A stretch of 64,000 nt of DNA from Aquimarina sp. Aq78 (GTDB lineage Bacteria; Bacteroidota; Bacteroidia; Flavobacteriales; Flavobacteriaceae): contig NZ_OMKA01000024.1 of NCBI RefSeq assembly GCF_900299525.1, positions 62,001 through 126,000 of the forward strand. The letters run 5' to 3'. A program made the translations under genes and the position numbers. The notes beneath the pieces are model-generated. The model did not search any database, had not been told where the DNA came from, and was given only the letters and a program-made list of their open reading frames with translations. Below, in pieces: positions 35,130 to 45,002 of this stretch; within the stretch, counting starts at the first letter, position 1, and each line of letters begins with the position of its first letter.

Positions 35130-38100
35130 CTATTTGATGGTTACTCTAATTCCTTCAGAATGACTAGAGAACTCTGGTGCATACATGCTCTGTATAGTAG
35201 TGATACCATTAGAGAAATCCCCTTTGTTATTTACACGAAGGTCATACTCAAAAACATATACTCCTTTTGGTAAATAATCAAAGAAAAAGTTAGTAGAAGC
35301 ATCTTTAGTACTTTCATAATAGCCTAAACCATCTTGCCATTTATATTGTGAGATTACATTGATTGGTTCCAGGCCAGATGCTCGCATATCTTTCATGTGA
35401 ACAAACTCCATTGCGCGATCAGATCTCAATTCGATACGCACTCTTATCAGATCACCTAATTCTAGTTTGGTTTTTGAAGTAATTTCTGTAATTTCTTCAC
35501 CGGTATCTGTATTCTTTTTTAAGAACAATTTTTTCTTTAAAGACAGTGGTGTTTTTGCCGAAGTAATTTTGTCTAGCTCTTCAAAATATTGCCAGTATAA
35601 AGCTCCCCAGGCAATACCTTTTCCTTTTTTAGAGATTTTTGCAGTTGCCATATTAGGTTTTATTTCATTACCATTCCAGGAGGTTTTAAAATACCCTGTT
35701 CCTGCTTCGACCTTTACATCTTCCATTTTACCTGGATCGATTTTTTGATCTCCCAATACAATGTCTACCATATCTGTTACCGATAGCCAATCACTGCCTT
35801 GCAATAATAATGCATATACAGCATCAGAAGTAGCTTTGGTAGTTTTCCAACGATTGGTCTGTTTGTTTTTAAGTAACCAGATTTTTAGATTATCAACAAT
35901 TTCAGTTCGTTTTGGTTCCGCTTCTACTTCTGAAAAGACTTCAATCATTAGCGATTGAGTTTCGATTGGAGCCTGATACCAGAACCAACTTGCTGTATTT
36001 GATTTCCAATACATCCCTAATTCTTCACTAGATACACTTTTTTCATCTAGTGATCTTATGATTTTGTTAGCTGTTGTGCTATCGTCATTTCTGTGTGTTA
36101 TTAAGGCTAGCATTCCTTGCGCATATAGACTTTGACTTAACCAATATTTTTTAGATTGCCCCAGGTAGTAGTTCCAGGCCTCGTTAGTATTTTTTGGCCT
36201 TTTGATATTTGTAAAGAAACTACGCATATACAAATAATGAATCTGAGTATAGCTTAAATGGTTTTTATTGATGTCAATCTTATGTTTCTCACAATATCGC
36301 TTAAGCTCCTTGTATTCTTTTACAAATTCTGCATCAAGAAAACGAACTGCATTTTGTAGCATATTTGCGGTATCTCCATCATACTTCGTAACCCCTAACT
36401 TTTTTAGATGTCCGAACCCTGTAGTGATATGTTGTGTGATGAATCTATTTTCTCGCCCTCCCTGAAACCACGGGAACCCACCAGAACCATACTGCATTTG
36501 TTTTAATTTGTTTAATGCCGATTGTAGTTCATTATTCATCTTATTAAGATCAAACAGTAAAGCGATTCGTTTCTTTTGTTCTGTTTCGCTTTGTGCATCA
36601 CGTAACCATGGTGTTTCTTGAATCATCAGAGACTTTAACTCCTGGTTTTTTTCAAGATTACTTAGTAGTGCATCACTGGATTTCCATTGATTAAATACTT
36701 CCTGGATTCTAGGATTAGAGTTAGCAATATGGCTAGCTAAAGTATTTGCATAGTATCTAGAAAATGTTTGTTCTGCGCACTCATAAGGGTATTCCATAAG
36801 GTAGGGCAGTGCCTGTACAGCATACCAAGCCGGGTTAGAAGTCATCTCAAGAGTAAGCTTATGATGTTTTAGTGTGCTAGAGGTGTTATCCTTTAATTTA
36901 TCTAGTGTAAATGTCTTTGTTTGATCAGAACGAATCCACATTGGTAATGTCTCGGTAACTAGCATTCTATTGCTTAATACTGGAAGTACATTTTGTTCTC
37001 CATCAGAAAAATCCCCTGCTTTGGCTATAATTTTATATTGTACAGTCTGTACATCATCAGGAATCTGAAGCTCCCAGGATACATTAGTGTTTCCTTTGGC
37101 TTTTACCATAAAATCTAGACGCGCATTATTATTTTGAAGCTTTGTATCTATCACTTTATTGGTTAAAGCATCAAATAGTTGTAACTCTACAATACCATTA
37201 AGATCTTTGGTAGCAAGGTTTGATATTTTAGAACTTAGTATTATTCTATCACCTTCTCTTAAGAACCTGGGTGGATTAGGAAGAATCATCAACTCTTTTT
37301 GAGTTACTGTTTCTAAAGTTGTTGTTGCTGCGTTTAAACCTTTGGTATGTGACAGTAGCTGTAATTTCCATTTTGTTAATGCTTCGGGAGCAGTGAAATT
37401 AAAGCTTACATTGCCGTTTGCATCAGTGGTTAACTGCGGAAAGAAAAAAGCAGTTTCCTGTAGGTTTTTCCGAATTTTAACACCTTCCAGAGATTGCTGT
37501 TCTTGTTGCTCTTGTGGTTTTCCTGCTTTGCTTTCCTCTTTGTCTTTATCTTCAACATTACCAAGAGCTCCGGCAACTCCATCATCATTAAATTCTGCTT
37601 CTTCCATTGCAACTTCATTAGAAACAGCAGATTTGGCGGCAGATCTTTTCATCATTGGGGCGGGAGCCCCACTTTCCATAATGTCATAATTTTTATTTCG
37701 ACCTCCAAAATATTGTTGTCCAAAATATAAACCATACCAATTTAATTGATCATACCCTTGGCTGCTATAATGATACGATGGGTTATTATGGTTTTGTAAT
37801 CTAAATGTGAGTACTCCAAAACTCTGTGTAGCATGTCTTTTACTTTGTGTATAATATGTAGGACGATTGATAGGATCAAAATACCATTGATGAGGTCTGA
37901 ACTGATCTAAAGAAGCATCATACATACTAGCCAATAGTTCTGCACTAACCTTATCTCCTTTAGGACCTTTGATTGTAAAACTCCAGGTTTCCTGTTGACC
38001 AGGAAGTAATTTGTCTCTAAAAGTTTTGGTTTCTATGCTAAGCTCTGTAGGCTCATAAGGAACAGGAATTATCATTGCTCCACTCTGATAACCGTTGTAG

Positions 38101-41100
38101 TTTAGGTAACTATATCCGATTGAAAATCCTCCCAGATCCTCTTTTGTAACCGGGATTTTGATAGTCTTACTATTTTTTGAGAGTTTAATAAGTTTTGTTT
38201 CAATAATTTTATGGTTCTTCTCAATATCAACAGTAATTGTTATGTCTTCTGAAGCAGAGCTAAGCTTTATAATCGCCTCGTCTCCAGTTTTGTAAGTCGA
38301 TTTATTTGTAGTGATTTCAAACAATTGCTGGTCACTAATATTTTTATCTTCCTGACTGTATAATGTGGTATATTGTATGTCCTTTACATCCTGGCCAAAT
38401 CGATCTTTGGTATTTAGTTCGATAACATATTTACCAGATTCCCATTTTTTGATAGTGCCTAAAGAAAGCTGTTGTGTTCCTACCTCATTTTCTTTTGTCG
38501 ATGTAGTATTAAAAGATTTATCTAGAACCATATTTCCTCTATCCCATTTTCGATAATCATGTTCATTTTTAAAAGCATCATGAGGAAATAATGCTGCAAA
38601 TTTTTCTTCTTTGAAACCTTCATAATCAGGTGCTTTCCATGGTCGGATTCGCATAGGTTTTTTAGGAGCTTTCAACTTATAAACCTTAACTGTTCCTGCT
38701 GCTGCAACAGATTCATTATTTAAGTTTATAGTTGTTATAGTAAATGTGTTGTCTTTTTGTGTTTTATCAATCTTATCTTTGATTGCAATATCTGCGGTTA
38801 ACGCATGATATCCTACATTAACTATCGTTGTGGTACTGCGTGTTTCTCCATTAATATCGATTACATCTACCGTAACCTCGTAATTAAAGATTGGTAAATC
38901 CTCTTTAGATACTCCAAGATCAGGGAGTGCTTTAAAACTAATATTGTACTCTCCTTTTTCATCGGTTATGGTCTCTCCATGGGTAATTTCCTGAGGTTCT
39001 ACTGTGTGTCTTGGATACCAATAGCACCAACGAGGATATTGCACTTTACGGTGTACTCTGTATATTACTTTGGCATCAGTAATTGCACTACCGGCATAAG
39101 CCGTTGCAACTCCGGTAAGTTTTATTTCATCATTAACTTTATAGGTCTCTGTAACCGGATTAAATTTGATCTCAAACTTAGGCCGTTTATACTCTTCAAC
39201 AGAAAAGGAAGTACTATTATAATTATTAGTTTGTATAGTATACACCCCGGTAAGCCCAGAAGATGGAACTATAAACTCACCGCTAAAAGATCCGTAATCA
39301 TTAGTTGTGAATTGTAAAGTTTTTACATCCTGTCCGTTTACATCTTTTAATGTCGCAAAAGTGGGTTGGTTAGGTACTACTTTAAATTCTTCTTTGCCAT
39401 CAGAAGACATCATAATCCCTTTAAAATATACAGTTTGTCCAGGCCTATAAATACTACGATCTGTAAAAAGAAAAGTAGTAGTGTTAGTTTTGGTGCTATA
39501 ATCTGGTTTATGAGATTGATTTAGATAGTACCCCTCAAATCTGGCAGCATCTTTCTCATACGAAACAGTAATGTTAACATCATAGTGATATGTATTTACT
39601 GTTAAATATGCCTGACCTTTTTCATCGGTAATTAGTGTTTTATCTAATTTGTTGCCGTATCCTCTTTGATTATTTGTTTTCAAATGTATTTTAGCATTGG
39701 TAATAGGAGTTCCATTATTACGATCTAAAACCTGAAAAATTGATTTTTGCGGTGTCCTGTTTTCTGATAATGCTAAATTACTAACTTGAGTGTTTCCATA
39801 AGAAAACAAGCTTTTTTGAGAAAGATCTTTTGATATCGTTGCTAAAATAAGATATGAGTCTTGCTCTAGTTCTGGTAATAATACTTCGGTAGTATGTGTT
39901 TGATAGTCTTGTTCATCGCAAATTTCTGCTTCCCATGTTTTAGTTACCTTTAAGGAACTCAAGAATTTGATCTGATCTTCAGTTTTATATAACCTATTTA
40001 AGTCTTTTAGTTGCTTAGGAGTAATTTTAAAAGCATTAAAATAAAGTTTATTCAGGTTTTTATATGTGATTAGTAATCTACCAGGTTTCTGTATAGGAAC
40101 ATACTTTTCGGTTTTGATGCTTAATTCGGTATGAAGTATCTGACTTTTTAATGCTTTACATTGGTTGGCTCCTCTCGAATCAGGGAATTTCTTAATTGTA
40201 GCATTACATATTTCTAAGGCTTCTTTTAATTTCCAGCGATGCGTATCGTTTTCTCCCGGGATATAAGTAGAAGCATATTCTTTATATAAATTCGCAATTT
40301 CATAATCGTATAAAGCCGAAGCACTATGGGTGGCAAATTTCTTTTTTTCTGATTGTAAACATTCGAGTAAAACAGTTTTTTTATCACCAAAAACAGCATT
40401 TTCTGATACAAATTTTATGCGTTCTATATTTACTTCGATCAAAGCATCTGGAGCTTTGTCTCTTGCATGAAATTTTATTAAATCCTGAAATAGTTTTAAA
40501 GCATTAAATTGTAATGATAATGAGTCTTTAGTTTCTATTTTTAAAGATGAAAAAACAGTGTGTTCCTGTAGGTATTTTTTGTCATTTATAGTAAAAGCAT
40601 ATGAAGGTTTGGTGATGTTGGTTTCAGAAGTCTTATAGAAATCCAAGGCATTATGAGTTAAAAAATCATACAGTGTAGGACGATATTTTTTAGAATCAGT
40701 ACGAGTGTCTAAGATTTGATCAAATGCATTAAGATTTGTTTGTTGGGCTAAAACCCCATTTTTAAGAGATTTTTGATAGTAAAGATGCGTTTCTGCAAAT
40801 AATGTTTCTAGGTCCCATGTTCTAAAATCTTCGGCATCAACTTTTTCTGAAGTTTGAGTTCTATTATAAAACTTCCATCGATTTTGTTGAAAATACTGCC
40901 AGTATAAATTGGCAAGAATGCTTTCTAGAATGTTTCTTTTTGGAAAATTGCTATTATCAATCTCGCTTTTTAAGTTTTTGATAATGGTAAGTTGCGCATT
41001 TTCTTCTAGAGTAAGCATATACTTGGCCTTGTGAAGTAGTGCTTTGATTACTTGGTTGTCATTATTTTCTTTTTTGGCTTTACCATATATAGTTTCAACT

Positions 41101-41240
41101 ACTTCCAAAGCAGATTTAGGTAACCCTTCCTGGTTAAAAGCTTCAACTTTTTTCCAATCACTTTGATAGTCATTTTGACCTTTCATAATATACAGGTTTG
41201 ATATACAGATTATAATAAGGATGATATGCTTTTTCATCAT
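35130..41240 (-). CDS. Bacterial alpha-2-macroglobulin family protein
   Basis: This giant protein (2036 residues) belongs to the alpha-2-macroglobulin family, which traps proteases with a reactive thioester. The thioester motif is intact: YPYECAEQT, with Cys about 1488 (codon at 36779-36777). The N-terminus has a signal peptide (HIILIIICISNLYIMKGQ) and a long helical region before the MG repeats; FLFTDRSIYRPGQTVYFKG is the classic MG2 region. About residues 1190-1260 hold a low-complexity acidic/glutamine stretch (EEQ-rich). There is no lipobox. The ATG pair 41238-41240/41235-41237 is chosen; a longer frame to 41324 is rejected because the signal peptide would be internal. It is not beside a PbpC gene as in E. 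coli. Fused terminal domains beyond A2M are not recognised. Confidence 0.92.
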   Translation of the reverse strand: MMKKHIILIIICISNLYIMKGQNDYQSDWKKVEAFNQEGLPKSALEVVETIYGKAKKENNDNQVIKALLHKAKYMLTLEENAQLTIIKNLKSEIDNSNFPKRNILESILANLYWQYFQQNRWKFYNRTQTSEKVDAEDFRTWDLETLFAETHLYYQKSLKNGVLAQQTNLNAFDQILDTRTDSKKYRPTLYDFLTHNALDFYKTSETNITKPSYAFTINDKKYLQEHTVFSSLKIETKDSLSLQFNALKLFQDLIKFHARDKAPDALIEVNIERIKFVSENAVFGDKKTVLLECLQSEKKKFATHSASALYDYEIANLYKEYASTYIPGENDTHRWKLKEALEICNATIKKFPDSRGANQCKALKSQILHTELSIKTEKYVPIQKPGRLLITYKNLNKLYFNAFKITPKQLKDLNRLYKTEDQIKFLSSLKVTKTWEAEICDEQDYQTHTTEVLLPELEQDSYLILATISKDLSQKSLFSYGNTQVSNLALSENRTPQKSIFQVLDRNNGTPITNAKIHLKTNNQRGYGNKLDKTLITDEKGQAYLTVNTYHYDVNITVSYEKDAARFEGYYLNQSHKPDYSTKTNTTTFLFTDRSIYRPGQTVYFKGIMMSSDGKEEFKVVPNQPTFATLKDVNGQDVKTLQFTTNDYGSFSGEFIVPSSGLTGVYTIQTNNYNSTSFSVEEYKRPKFEIKFNPVTETYKVNDEIKLTGVATAYAGSAITDAKVIYRVHRKVQYPRWCYWYPRHTVEPQEITHGETITDEKGEYNISFKALPDLGVSKEDLPIFNYEVTVDVIDINGETRSTTTIVNVGYHALTADIAIKDKIDKTQKDNTFTITTINLNNESVAAAGTVKVYKLKAPKKPMRIRPWKAPDYEGFKEEKFAALFPHDAFKNEHDYRKWDRGNMVLDKSFNTTSTKENEVGTQQLSLGTIKKWESGKYVIELNTKDRFGQDVKDIQYTTLYSQEDKNISDQQLFEITTNKSTYKTGDEAIIKLSSASEDITITVDIEKNHKIIETKLIKLSKNSKTIKIPVTKEDLGGFSIGYSYLNYNGYQSGAMIIPVPYEPTELSIETKTFRDKLLPGQQETWSFTIKGPKGDKVSAELLASMYDASLDQFRPHQWYFDPINRPTYYTQSKRHATQSFGVLTFRLQNHNNPSYHYSSQGYDQLNWYGLYFGQQYFGGRNKNYDIMESGAPAPMMKRSAAKSAVSNEVAMEEAEFNDDGVAGALGNVEDKDKEESKAGKPQEQQEQQSLEGVKIRKNLQETAFFFPQLTTDANGNVSFNFTAPEALTKWKLQLLSHTKGLNAATTTLETVTQKELMILPNPPRFLREGDRIILSSKISNLATKDLNGIVELQLFDALTNKVIDTKLQNNNARLDFMVKAKGNTNVSWELQIPDDVQTVQYKIIAKAGDFSDGEQNVLPVLSNRMLVTETLPMWIRSDQTKTFTLDKLKDNTSSTLKHHKLTLEMTSNPAWYAVQALPYLMEYPYECAEQTFSRYYANTLASHIANSNPRIQEVFNQWKSSDALLSNLEKNQELKSLMIQETPWLRDAQSETEQKKRIALLFDLNKMNNELQSALNKLKQMQYGSGGFPWFQGGRENRFITQHITTGFGHLKKLGVTKYDGDTANMLQNAVRFLDAEFVKEYKELKRYCEKHKIDINKNHLSYTQIHYLYMRSFFTNIKRPKNTNEAWNYYLGQSKKYWLSQSLYAQGMLALITHRNDDSTTANKIIRSLDEKSVSSEELGMYWKSNTASWFWYQAPIETQSLMIEVFSEVEAEPKRTEIVDNLKIWLLKNKQTNRWKTTKATSDAVYALLLQGSDWLSVTDMVDIVLGDQKIDPGKMEDVKVEAGTGYFKTSWNGNEIKPNMATAKISKKGKGIAWGALYWQYFEELDKITSAKTPLSLKKKLFLKKNTDTGEEITEITSKTKLELGDLIRVRIELRSDRAMEFVHMKDMRASGLEPINVISQYKWQDGLGYYESTKDASTNFFFDYLPKGVYVFEYDLRVNNKGDFSNGITTIQSMYAPEFSSHSEGIRVTIK

Positions 41241-41578
41241 ATATATTTTAGGTTGTGAAATAAACGTAAAGAAATGCTGTATTATTTTATATGATAACGC
41301 TTCATAATTCATAAATAACATCATAAAACTACGTATTTGAAATGAGCCAAGATAATTTTGTTGCTATAAATCAAAATTTCTGCCACATTTTATTTGAAGA
41401 CTAAGAAAGGCTTAAAAATGGATAGATAAAATGATAAATGAGGGAAGTCTCTGTTTTGTTTAGGAAACCTTATGATCTAATGAGGAAAATAATAAGAACC
41501 GAAATTATTTTTCATTACCTCATTATTTTATTAGCTAATTGTTAATTGTATCTTTACTCTCTTATTTAAGAGTTTACT
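41241..41578. other. Gap between the macroglobulin gene and mpl
   Basis: This 338-base divergent region holds the promoters of both genes. TATCTTTA at 41549-41556 is close to a -7 element for mpl, and a small hairpin (CTCTTA/TAAGAG) lies just before its start. Nothing else is seen. Confidence 0.5.
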
Positions 41579-42937
41579 ATGCGTGTACATTTTATAGCTA
41601 TTGGAGGTAGTGCGATGCATAACCTTGCCATAGCATTACATCAAAAAGGATATCAAATAACAGGAAGTGACGATACTATTTTTGAGCCTTCAAAATCAAG
41701 ATTAGAACGGTATGAATTATTACCAAATGAATTTGGTTGGTTTCCAGAAAAAATCACTTCTGATCTTGATGCAATTATTTTGGGGATGCATGCCAAAAAA
41801 GATAATGAAGAACTTCTTAAGGCTCAGGAATTAGGGTTGAAAATATATTCATATCCAGAATTTTTATATGAACAGTCCAAAAATAAGACACGTGTAGTAA
41901 TAGGAGGGTCACATGGTAAAACAACGATTACCTCTATGATTTTGCATGTATTGCATTATCATGATAAAGAGGTAGATTATATGGTAGGAGCCCAATTAGA
42001 AGGTTTTGATACCATGGTACATCTCACAGAAGAAAATGATTTTATCGTTTTAGAAGGAGATGAGTATTTGTCTTCACCTATTGATCGCAGGCCAAAATTT
42101 CATTTATACCACCCTAATATTGCTTTAGTAAGTGGGATTGCCTGGGACCATATCAATGTGTTTCCAACTTTTGATACTTATGTTGATCAGTTTAGAATTT
42201 TTATGAATTCTATTGTTAACGGAGGCGCATTGGTGTATAATGAAGAAGACCCTGAGGTAAAAAAACTAGCAGAATTAACAGAAAACCCTATTCGAAAATT
42301 TGAATATACCACCCCAGAGTATAGTGTAGAGGATGGAGAAACTTTATTAAATACTCCCGAGGGAGAGATGCCTATTGAAATATTTGGTGCACACAATTTA
42401 AATAATCTAGCCGGAGCAAAATGGATTTGCCAGCATATGGGAATCGATGAGGACGATTTTTATGAGGCTATTGCTTCTTTTAAAGGTGCATCAAAACGAT
42501 TAGAAAAAATTGCAGAGAGTGATAATGCTGTAGCATATAAAGATTTTGCTCATAGTCCATCTAAAGTAAGCGCAACTACAAAGGCAGTAAAAGAACAATA
42601 TCAAAATAGAAATGTGGTGGCTTGTCTCGAGTTGCACACTTATAGTAGTCTGGATGCTTCTTTTTTAAAAGAATATGAAGGAGCTTTAAACGCAGCCGAT
42701 GAAGCGGTAGTGTTTTACTCTCCTCATGCAGTAAAAATAAAACAACTTAAAGAAGTCTCTGCTACTCAAATCGCTGAAGCTTTTAATCGTAATGATTTGA
42801 TTATTTATACTGATCCAGAGAGTTTCCAACAATACTTAAAGCAGAAAGACTTAGCTAATTCAGCATTATTACTTATGAGTAGTGGTAATTATGGCGGATT
42901 AGACTTTGATGAAGTGAAACATTGGATTGAAAACTGA
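41579..42937 (+). CDS. mpl: UDP-N-acetylmuramate:L-alanyl-gamma-D-glutamyl-meso-diaminopimelate ligase
   Basis: Mpl recycles the murein tripeptide by ligating it to UDP-MurNAc. The 452-residue protein has the Mur ligase N-domain (MRVHFIAIGGSAMHNLAIAL), the ATP loop GGSHGKTTITSM, and EGDEYLSSPIDRRPKF, where Mpl differs from MurC. NNLAGAKWICQHMG and GASKRLEK follow in the usual order. No other murein gene is in the window. The ATG 41579-41581 is clear. It is monocistronic and divergent from the macroglobulin gene. Confidence 0.93.
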   Translation: MRVHFIAIGGSAMHNLAIALHQKGYQITGSDDTIFEPSKSRLERYELLPNEFGWFPEKITSDLDAIILGMHAKKDNEELLKAQELGLKIYSYPEFLYEQSKNKTRVVIGGSHGKTTITSMILHVLHYHDKEVDYMVGAQLEGFDTMVHLTEENDFIVLEGDEYLSSPIDRRPKFHLYHPNIALVSGIAWDHINVFPTFDTYVDQFRIFMNSIVNGGALVYNEEDPEVKKLAELTENPIRKFEYTTPEYSVEDGETLLNTPEGEMPIEIFGAHNLNNLAGAKWICQHMGIDEDDFYEAIASFKGASKRLEKIAESDNAVAYKDFAHSPSKVSATTKAVKEQYQNRNVVACLELHTYSSLDASFLKEYEGALNAADEAVVFYSPHAVKIKQLKEVSATQIAEAFNRNDLIIYTDPESFQQYLKQKDLANSALLLMSSGNYGGLDFDEVKHWIEN

Positions 42938-43035
42938 AAGTGTTTTTAATAGTCTCTAATTGTAAATTTTCTATACTTATTGGTTAGCTTCGCAGCTTAA
43001 TATTTCAAAATCCCTCTATATTAATGTTTAGGGGC

Positions 43036-43479
43036 TTAGGCATTAAATTGTTGAAGATGATGATCCAGATGTTTATATTGTAGTTGTCCCCATTGTTTAT
43101 TAGTAAATTTCCCGAACATTGGATGAGGTTCCCATTCTTTTTTGTCTTTCTGGTTAGAGAACTCAGCTACAAGATGTAAAAGTTCTTCTTTTTCGGTTTC
43201 AAAATCTTTTTGTTCAACTACTTTTAATTTTGAATGCGTTGGTAGATTTTTTCTCCATGGTTTATCATTATACATAGATTTTTTGAAGAGTAATTTGGCA
43301 AATAGATTGGGTTTTATTTCTGGGTGTTCTTTTTTTAAAGCAATTTTTAATGGAAATTGACAATGATGAAACATTTGTGAAACATTCATTTTTCCCCAGA
43401 TGGCATTACTGGTAACAGATAGTTTGTTTATGCGATTTTCTATTTCGTTTTGTACAGCTGGGTCGAGCAGGGATTTCAT
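43036..43479 (-). CDS. DUF1569 (DinB-like) family protein
   Basis: This 147-residue protein matches the DUF1569 branch of the DinB superfamily, four-helix proteins with three metal-binding histidines. Visible histidine motifs are QMFHHCQFPL (about residue 37) and YKHLDHHLQQF at the C-terminus. The ATG 43477-43479 is preferred over an upstream TTG. It lies downstream of a terminated gene and is alone. The biochemical role is unknown; some DinB relatives are thiol-dependent transferases. Confidence 0.85.
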   Translation of the reverse strand: MKSLLDPAVQNEIENRINKLSVTSNAIWGKMNVSQMFHHCQFPLKIALKKEHPEIKPNLFAKLLFKKSMYNDKPWRKNLPTHSKLKVVEQKDFETEKEELLHLVAEFSNQKDKKEWEPHPMFGKFTNKQWGQLQYKHLDHHLQQFNA

Positions 43480-43532
43480 ATCAAGTTTATTAGATGATGT
43501 ATACTCAAAAATACAGCTTTTATACAAAAAAA

Positions 43533-43560
43533 TAAAGGCTAATCATGTGATTAGCCTTTA
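43533..43560 (-). terminator. Strong terminator after the small secreted protein gene
   Basis: A 13-bp perfect inverted repeat (TAAAGGCTAATCA) with a very short loop is followed by T7 on the minus strand, past the stop at 43584. Confidence 0.85.
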
Positions 43561-43583
43561 TAGAATATTATATATATGTTTTT

Positions 43584-44027
43584 TTAACTTACCTCATCAA
43601 AGAAAAGACTTAGAAACCCATCTAGATCATCATTATTTGCAATATCTTTTGGAGTTCCCAGATTGATCATTAACGGTTGATCTTTAATTGTTCCTTTCAA
43701 AAAATATTGGAAAGTAGTACCCATTTTAAATTTATATCCTTTTAGTTGAGCACCAAAAGAAGTAAAAGTTACTTCTGTTTTTGAACTATTACTTTCTGCA
43801 AATGCAGTTATTGTAGCATCAAAGACTGCAGATAACATGTCATCACTATAATAATCCCATTTTATAGATGTTCCGTCACAAGCCTGCAATTCATATTGAG
43901 ATTGAGCTTCACATCCTCTAGGGACTTGTATGTTATTTCCTACTAAACTAAGAAACGAAATCTTCTTATCCTGCCCATAGAAACTTATGGTCGCAAGAAG
44001 TAAAACGAAAGTAAAAATATTCTTCAT
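43584..44027 (-). CDS. Small secreted protein of unknown function
   Basis: This 147-residue protein has a signal peptide ending at SFYGQ, so it is exported. The mature protein is beta-rich and contains two cysteines (GCEAQ, QACDGT) that may pair. It ends in an acidic tail (NDDLDGFLSLFFDE). No family is recognised. It is monocistronic with a strong terminator and no clear promoter. It may be a periplasmic or outer-surface protein. Confidence 0.75.
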   Translation of the reverse strand: MKNIFTFVLLLATISFYGQDKKISFLSLVGNNIQVPRGCEAQSQYELQACDGTSIKWDYYSDDMLSAVFDATITAFAESNSSKTEVTFTSFGAQLKGYKFKMGTTFQYFLKGTIKDQPLMINLGTPKDIANNDDLDGFLSLFFDEVS

Positions 44028-44257
44028 AAATAGGTTAATTTGAAGGTGTTAAAATATTCATTTTTGGATTAAGGGTGCCCAAATATAGTAAAACTTTCAT
44101 TTTCAAACAAATATATGTAGAAAAATAATGTAATTTGATAGTAAATGAAGTGTTAATATAGTGATATTAATTCGGTAATAAGTTGTTGTAATTGAGATAA
44201 ATAGTTTATACTTACATATAGGATTTACTAGCTATTTTTAATTGTTAAACTTATTAT

Positions 44258-44956
44258 ATGAGTGAATTAAATTCTTCATTTTCTATCAAGGAATGGAGTG
44301 AAGATGATCGTCCAAGAGAAAAATTAATCGCTAAAGGGAAAAATACACTAACAGATGCAGAATTGATTGCAATACTGATTAGTTCGGGCAATCGTGAAGA
44401 AAGTGCTGTTGCATTAAGTAAGCGTATTTTGTCTAGTGTAGATCATGAAATTAATGCGTTGGGAAAATTATCAGTGAAACAATTGATGAATTTTAAAGGA
44501 ATTGGTGAGGCTAAGGCTATAACTATTGTTGCCGGTTTAGAATTAGGGCGAAGACGAAGAGATGAAAACGTACCCATAGTACCAAAAATTACGTGTAGCA
44601 AAGATGCTTTTCATCTTTTTCAGCCTATCATGGGTGATCTGGAGCATGAAGAATTTTGGGTGCTGTTTTTGAATAATGCAAATAAAGTAATTCAGAAAAA
44701 GCAGATAAGTGTTGGAGGAAAGACAGGAACTCTGGTAGATGCCCGAATCGTTTTTAGATCTGCACTAGAATATGGAGCAACAGGAATAATACTTGGACAT
44801 AACCACCCTAGCGGAGTATTAATGCCTAGTCAATCAGATAAAATGTTAACCCAGAAACTAAAACAGGCAGGAGTAACTTTGGATATCAATCTACTGGATC
44901 ATCTTGTTATTACAGAAAAAAACTATTTTAGCTTTGCAGATGAATCCATATTATAA
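44258..44956 (+). CDS. radC: RadC family protein (JAB/MPN domain)
   Basis: This 232-residue protein has the RadC arrangement: helix-hairpin-helix-like N-terminal domain (LMNFKGIGEAKAITIVAGLELGR) and a C-terminal JAMM/MPN metalloprotease-like domain. The metal motif is HNHPSGVLMPSQSD (H-x-H-P-x7-D) with GGKTGTLVDARI upstream. The role in DNA repair is debated in the literature; the conserved JAMM residues suggest an isopeptidase-type fold. It is followed 46 bases later by the deacetylase-like gene. Confidence 0.95.
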   Translation: MSELNSSFSIKEWSEDDRPREKLIAKGKNTLTDAELIAILISSGNREESAVALSKRILSSVDHEINALGKLSVKQLMNFKGIGEAKAITIVAGLELGRRRRDENVPIVPKITCSKDAFHLFQPIMGDLEHEEFWVLFLNNANKVIQKKQISVGGKTGTLVDARIVFRSALEYGATGIILGHNHPSGVLMPSQSDKMLTQKLKQAGVTLDINLLDHLVITEKNYFSFADESIL

Positions 44957-45002
44957 GAGTGAGACTTACGAAATTATAAATCATAAGTTATAATACAACA
45001 AT

